From Bacteroidia bacterium (GTDB taxonomy: Bacteria; Bacteroidota; Bacteroidia; NS11-12g; UBA9320): 46,592 bases of DNA. A program made the translations under genes and the position numbers. The number at the start of each line of letters is the position of its first letter. Position 1 is the first letter of the stretch. Location: NCBI GenBank assembly GCA_017640445.1, contig JAEPQQ010000019.1, positions 1-46,592 on the forward strand, written 5' to 3'. The notes below the pieces were generated by a model. The model did no database searches. It was not told where the DNA came from and was given only the letters and a program-made list of their open reading frames with translations. Below, in pieces: positions 44,383 through 46,592 of the stretch.

Positions 44383-44949
44383 ATGCAAGTAGACAGAACC
44401 ACAATAAAGGAATGCATAAAAGGCGACAAGCGGGCTCAGTATCGGCTGTATCGGGATTTGTACGAAAACTTTATGGGGATGTGTATACGATATCGACAGA
44501 ATAAAGAGGATGCGACGAGCTCCTTCAACAACGGATTTGTCAAGATCTTAAGCAACTTGTCTCAGGTAAAAGACTTAGTGGCCTTTGAGTCGTGGGTGAA
44601 ACGTATACTGATAAACCAGATGCTGAGTGAGCTCAAGAAGGAAGGTAGAGAGCGAAACCGAAACCAACCAATTGATGAAATACGAAATGAATCAATAAAC
44701 ACCGTGGAAAATGAGGGTGTGCAGCGCCTGGATGCCGAATACCTGAAAATACTGTTGAATTACCTGCCTGAAAAAACCAGGCAGGTATTTAATCTTTTTG
44801 CGATCGACGGATTTTCACACAAGGAGATTGCCAACCTGTTGGGAATCACCGAGGGAACATCAAAGTGGCATGTGGCAGATGCCAGAAAGAGACTAAAAAA
44901 CCGACTAAATGCACTCTCGACTTTGGACAAAATTGGAGTAGAAAAATGA
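44383..44949 (+). CDS. ECF-type RNA polymerase sigma factor
   Basis: ATG 44383 (MQVDRTTIKEC) gives 188 residues; a TTG at 44344 would place the hairpin inside the gene. Region 2 is YRLYRDLYENFMGMCIRY through LVAFESWVKRILINQMLSELKKEGR, and region 4 is YLKILLNYLPEKTRQVFNLFAIDGFSHKEIANLLGI, ending in a TSKWHVADARKRLKNRL helix-turn-helix. The region 2 core NNGFVKI differs from the common DVFxQEGF pattern and fits the Bacteroidetes subgroup that pairs with a fused anti-sigma/beta protein. It overlaps the next gene by four bases (ATGA), so translation is coupled. Confidence 0.92.
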   Translation: MQVDRTTIKECIKGDKRAQYRLYRDLYENFMGMCIRYRQNKEDATSSFNNGFVKILSNLSQVKDLVAFESWVKRILINQMLSELKKEGRERNRNQPIDEIRNESINTVENEGVQRLDAEYLKILLNYLPEKTRQVFNLFAIDGFSHKEIANLLGITEGTSKWHVADARKRLKNRLNALSTLDKIGVEK

Positions 44950-46334
44950 ACTTTGAAGAACAACATATCGATAACCTGTTCAAGGATGCTCTGGAAGGAG
45001 AAAAAGTGACGTTTGAACCTTCGGCCTGGGAACAGGTAGAGGGTCTGATCAGCTCAAAAAGGAAGAAGAAGGTTGTGGGTTGGAAGTTAGCCAGCCTTGT
45101 TGGTTTGGCAATCATCGCCGGTGTTCTTCTATATAATCGTGCAGTAAACGAGGTCTCAACCAAACAGGAGACCGCCGCCTTGGCTTCAGGTAATGACAAA
45201 AACATGCAACCAACACCTGTGGAAATGGTCAACGAAACACCGGCAGTAGCGGATATGGTGACCAATCAGAACGCCGGCCAAACAACCCTTTCTACAACGG
45301 ATCACCTACCTACACCCTCTGCGAAAGCCAGGTCTTATATGGCCAAGACCAGTGAGCAACCTGAGCATAATAGCAATGACGTTAACACCACCAAAGAAAA
45401 AGTCCCGAACCTCACGCACAAAGAGGATGCCAGTAGTGAACCCCATAAACAGGAATCCGGGGCCTCTCCATTTCGATGGCCAGAGCCTATCTTGTATCAA
45501 CGAACCAACACGCTTCAATTGGTGAAGGGTTCTGAGCCTGTTCCACAACCCATTTATCTCAGTATGCCTATACGTATAGTTTCTCCCGATTCCATTGAGC
45601 AACCAGATTCACAGGGTCGGGCAAAAAGCAATAAGCTAAAGGTTGGAGTAGAGACCTATGGTGGAGTGGGACTGGCCAACAACGAGAAACTAAAAGCAGA
45701 AATCGGTGATTATTTTCTCGAAACTATTCCCCAAAATTCTCTTTTTTATGGAGGGGGTATCCGGTTAGACTATGGTAGACTTAGTGTTTCAATTGGAGCA
45801 CAGCAACAAACGTATAAACAGATAACCGGGGTTGAAGGGTATATCTATACCACAGAATACGACACTACGTTAACCATTATTTCCAAGGAGTACGATATCG
45901 ACGGAAAACTGTATTGGTTGGTTGAAGAAAAAATTGATTCAACCGATGTTAGAACCGAGGTAATAGAGAATAAGGCAGGTGGTGAGACTCGTTCGAAACA
46001 ACTACAAATTCCTTTGAATCTCGATTATGGCTTTAGGTTAACACCAAAGCTTATGGCAAGAACGGGCCTCGGAATCCGTTTCAATCAGGTTAAAAGTACT
46101 TCCGGGTTGTATTTTGACCCAATTACGGGTGAGTCTGCCCACATCGATATAAAACCTGTGTGGTCGTCGAGCTGGCTGGCAACCGCTTCGTTGGAATACC
46201 AATGGATTCCACGTTTTTCAACCTCAATACGGATGGACTACCTGCCTCGTGTTCAACAACACAATGCCTTCGGCAGATCATTTACAACCGGTCGGTTAAA
46301 CACGGGAATTCGATTGACCTATCGCCTGAACTAA
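44946..46334 (+). CDS. Fused anti-sigma-like inner-membrane and beta-barrel-like protein
   Basis: ATG 44946 overlaps the sigma-factor stop (ATGA) and gives 462 residues. The N-terminal part, with the motif HIDNLFKDALEG (7-18) and FEPSAWEQVEGL (23-34), is typical of Bacteroidetes one-piece anti-sigma proteins; it should hold the sigma factor at the membrane. A transmembrane helix at about 46-63 (WKLASLVGLAIIAGVLLY) follows. A Ser/Thr/Asn/Pro-rich spacer (about 70-205) leads to a C-terminal beta-rich region (about 230-462, IRLDYGRLSVSIGAQQQTY, SLEYQWIPRFSTSIRMDYLP) like an outer-membrane barrel. The layout suggests one protein that spans the periplasm and signals from the outer membrane or cell wall to the sigma factor. 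Confidence 0.8.
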   Translation: MNFEEQHIDNLFKDALEGEKVTFEPSAWEQVEGLISSKRKKKVVGWKLASLVGLAIIAGVLLYNRAVNEVSTKQETAALASGNDKNMQPTPVEMVNETPAVADMVTNQNAGQTTLSTTDHLPTPSAKARSYMAKTSEQPEHNSNDVNTTKEKVPNLTHKEDASSEPHKQESGASPFRWPEPILYQRTNTLQLVKGSEPVPQPIYLSMPIRIVSPDSIEQPDSQGRAKSNKLKVGVETYGGVGLANNEKLKAEIGDYFLETIPQNSLFYGGGIRLDYGRLSVSIGAQQQTYKQITGVEGYIYTTEYDTTLTIISKEYDIDGKLYWLVEEKIDSTDVRTEVIENKAGGETRSKQLQIPLNLDYGFRLTPKLMARTGLGIRFNQVKSTSGLYFDPITGESAHIDIKPVWSSSWLATASLEYQWIPRFSTSIRMDYLPRVQQHNAFGRSFTTGRLNTGIRLTYRLN

Positions 46335-46592
46335 TCCTCGTCCATCAAATTACACGGCTCTCCTTCCAGCTCGGTTTCTACCGTGCAGTGTTTGAAACCA
46401 TAGGGTTTAAGTACGTTCTTAATCTCGTCCTTAACGCTTCGTAGTTCTTCAATTGAATCGAGTTTGCAGAGTTGAACATGGGTTGAAAATACGTGCTGTT
46501 GGCCTTCGAGCGACCAAATGTTGGTATGGTGAATGCCGGCTACCTGTTGGATGGACAAGAGTTCTTCTTCTATCTTGTTTGGATCAACATCG
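46331..46592 (-). CDS. Cation diffusion facilitator (CzcD/ZitB type), C-terminal end only
   Basis: The frame is open to the right window edge, so only about 86 C-terminal residues are seen; the start lies beyond the window. The visible part (DVDPNKIEEELLSI, VAGIHHTNIWSLEGQQHVFSTHVQL, CTVETELEGEPCNL) is the cytoplasmic regulatory domain of CDF transporters, which export zinc or other divalent metals in exchange for protons. The family is clear from the H-x-x-x-I-W-x-L-E pattern and the metal-dimer-domain strand HVQL. Its stop overlaps the stop of the sigma-factor partner gene by three bases in a convergent arrangement. Confidence 0.85.
   Translation of the reverse strand, partial: DVDPNKIEEELLSIQQVAGIHHTNIWSLEGQQHVFSTHVQLCKLDSIEELRSVKDEIKNVLKPYGFKHCTVETELEGEPCNLMDED

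Noticed and set aside
1-46592. tRNA, rRNA, CRISPR arrays, insertion sequences, integrases or attachment sites
   Set aside because: I looked through the gaps and found none; nearly all DNA is coding, with short spacers and no transposase-like genes or arrays of regular repeats.

Overview
The window looks like chromosome from a member of the Bacteroidota, most likely a marine-type Flavobacteriales lineage; the species cannot be told from sequence alone. The signs are many proteins with type IX secretion (T9SS) sorting domains (type A at 1524-2861 and 42276-44330; gliding-motility type B at 8636-10672, 18715-19740 and 19780-23436), a TonB-dependent receptor with a carboxypeptidase-regulatory N-terminal domain, lipoproteins and beta-barrel proteins, an HD-PycTM protein, and several upstream regions with the Bacteroidetes -7 promoter element TAnnTTTG instead of sigma-70 boxes. 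I see no rRNA, tRNA, CRISPR, insertion sequence, prophage or integrase. No stretch over about 300 bases lacks a gene.

Left part (1-8.6 kb) is sugar metabolism. The 3' end of a large glycoside-phosphorylase-like gene (clan GH-Q, closest from memory to GH149 beta-1,3-glucan phosphorylases) converges, through a perfect hairpin terminator, on a secreted protein with two tandem glycan-binding-like domains. A BadF/BadG-type sugar kinase follows, then a tightly coupled Entner-Doudoroff operon zwf-pgl-edd-eda that turns glucose 6-phosphate into pyruvate and glyceraldehyde 3-phosphate. The last enzyme, Eda, stops about 25 residues early compared with E. coli Eda.

The middle (8.6-27.2 kb) is cell envelope: a lectin-like T9SS type B protein with a coding relic of an alternative C-terminus just after its stop codon, a TonB-dependent receptor, hypothetical envelope proteins, a lipoprotein flavin amine oxidase, a CFI-box protein, two more type B secreted proteins (one a 1218-residue PKD-rich adhesin), and a 1227-residue lipoprotein that joins a metallophosphoesterase to an outer-membrane barrel.

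27.2-32.3 kb is a signalling cluster. A membrane class III nucleotide cyclase heads a three-gene operon (cyclase, SdiA-regulated-like lipoprotein, metallophosphoesterase-barrel). It is divergent from an HD-domain protein fused to a PycTM domain, which is coupled to a PAP2 phosphatase. The cyclase has unusual base-recognition residues. A cyclase facing a PycTM protein resembles Pycsar anti-phage systems, but HD-PycTM proteins are also common chromosomal genes in this phylum, so this remains a hypothesis.

32.3-36.5 kb is a six-gene operon read leftward: two small membrane proteins, a ferric-reductase-like/Rieske protein, a membrane-anchored protein of unknown function, an ATP-grasp enzyme and an AHSA1/SRPBCC protein. 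It may be an undescribed membrane redox module. The right part (36.5-46.6 kb) has a LysE-type exporter, a papain-like-fold candidate, a TPR histidine kinase with a single-domain response regulator, an alpha/beta hydrolase, a T9SS protein, an ECF sigma factor coupled to a one-piece anti-sigma/beta-barrel-like protein, and the 3' end of a cation diffusion facilitator.
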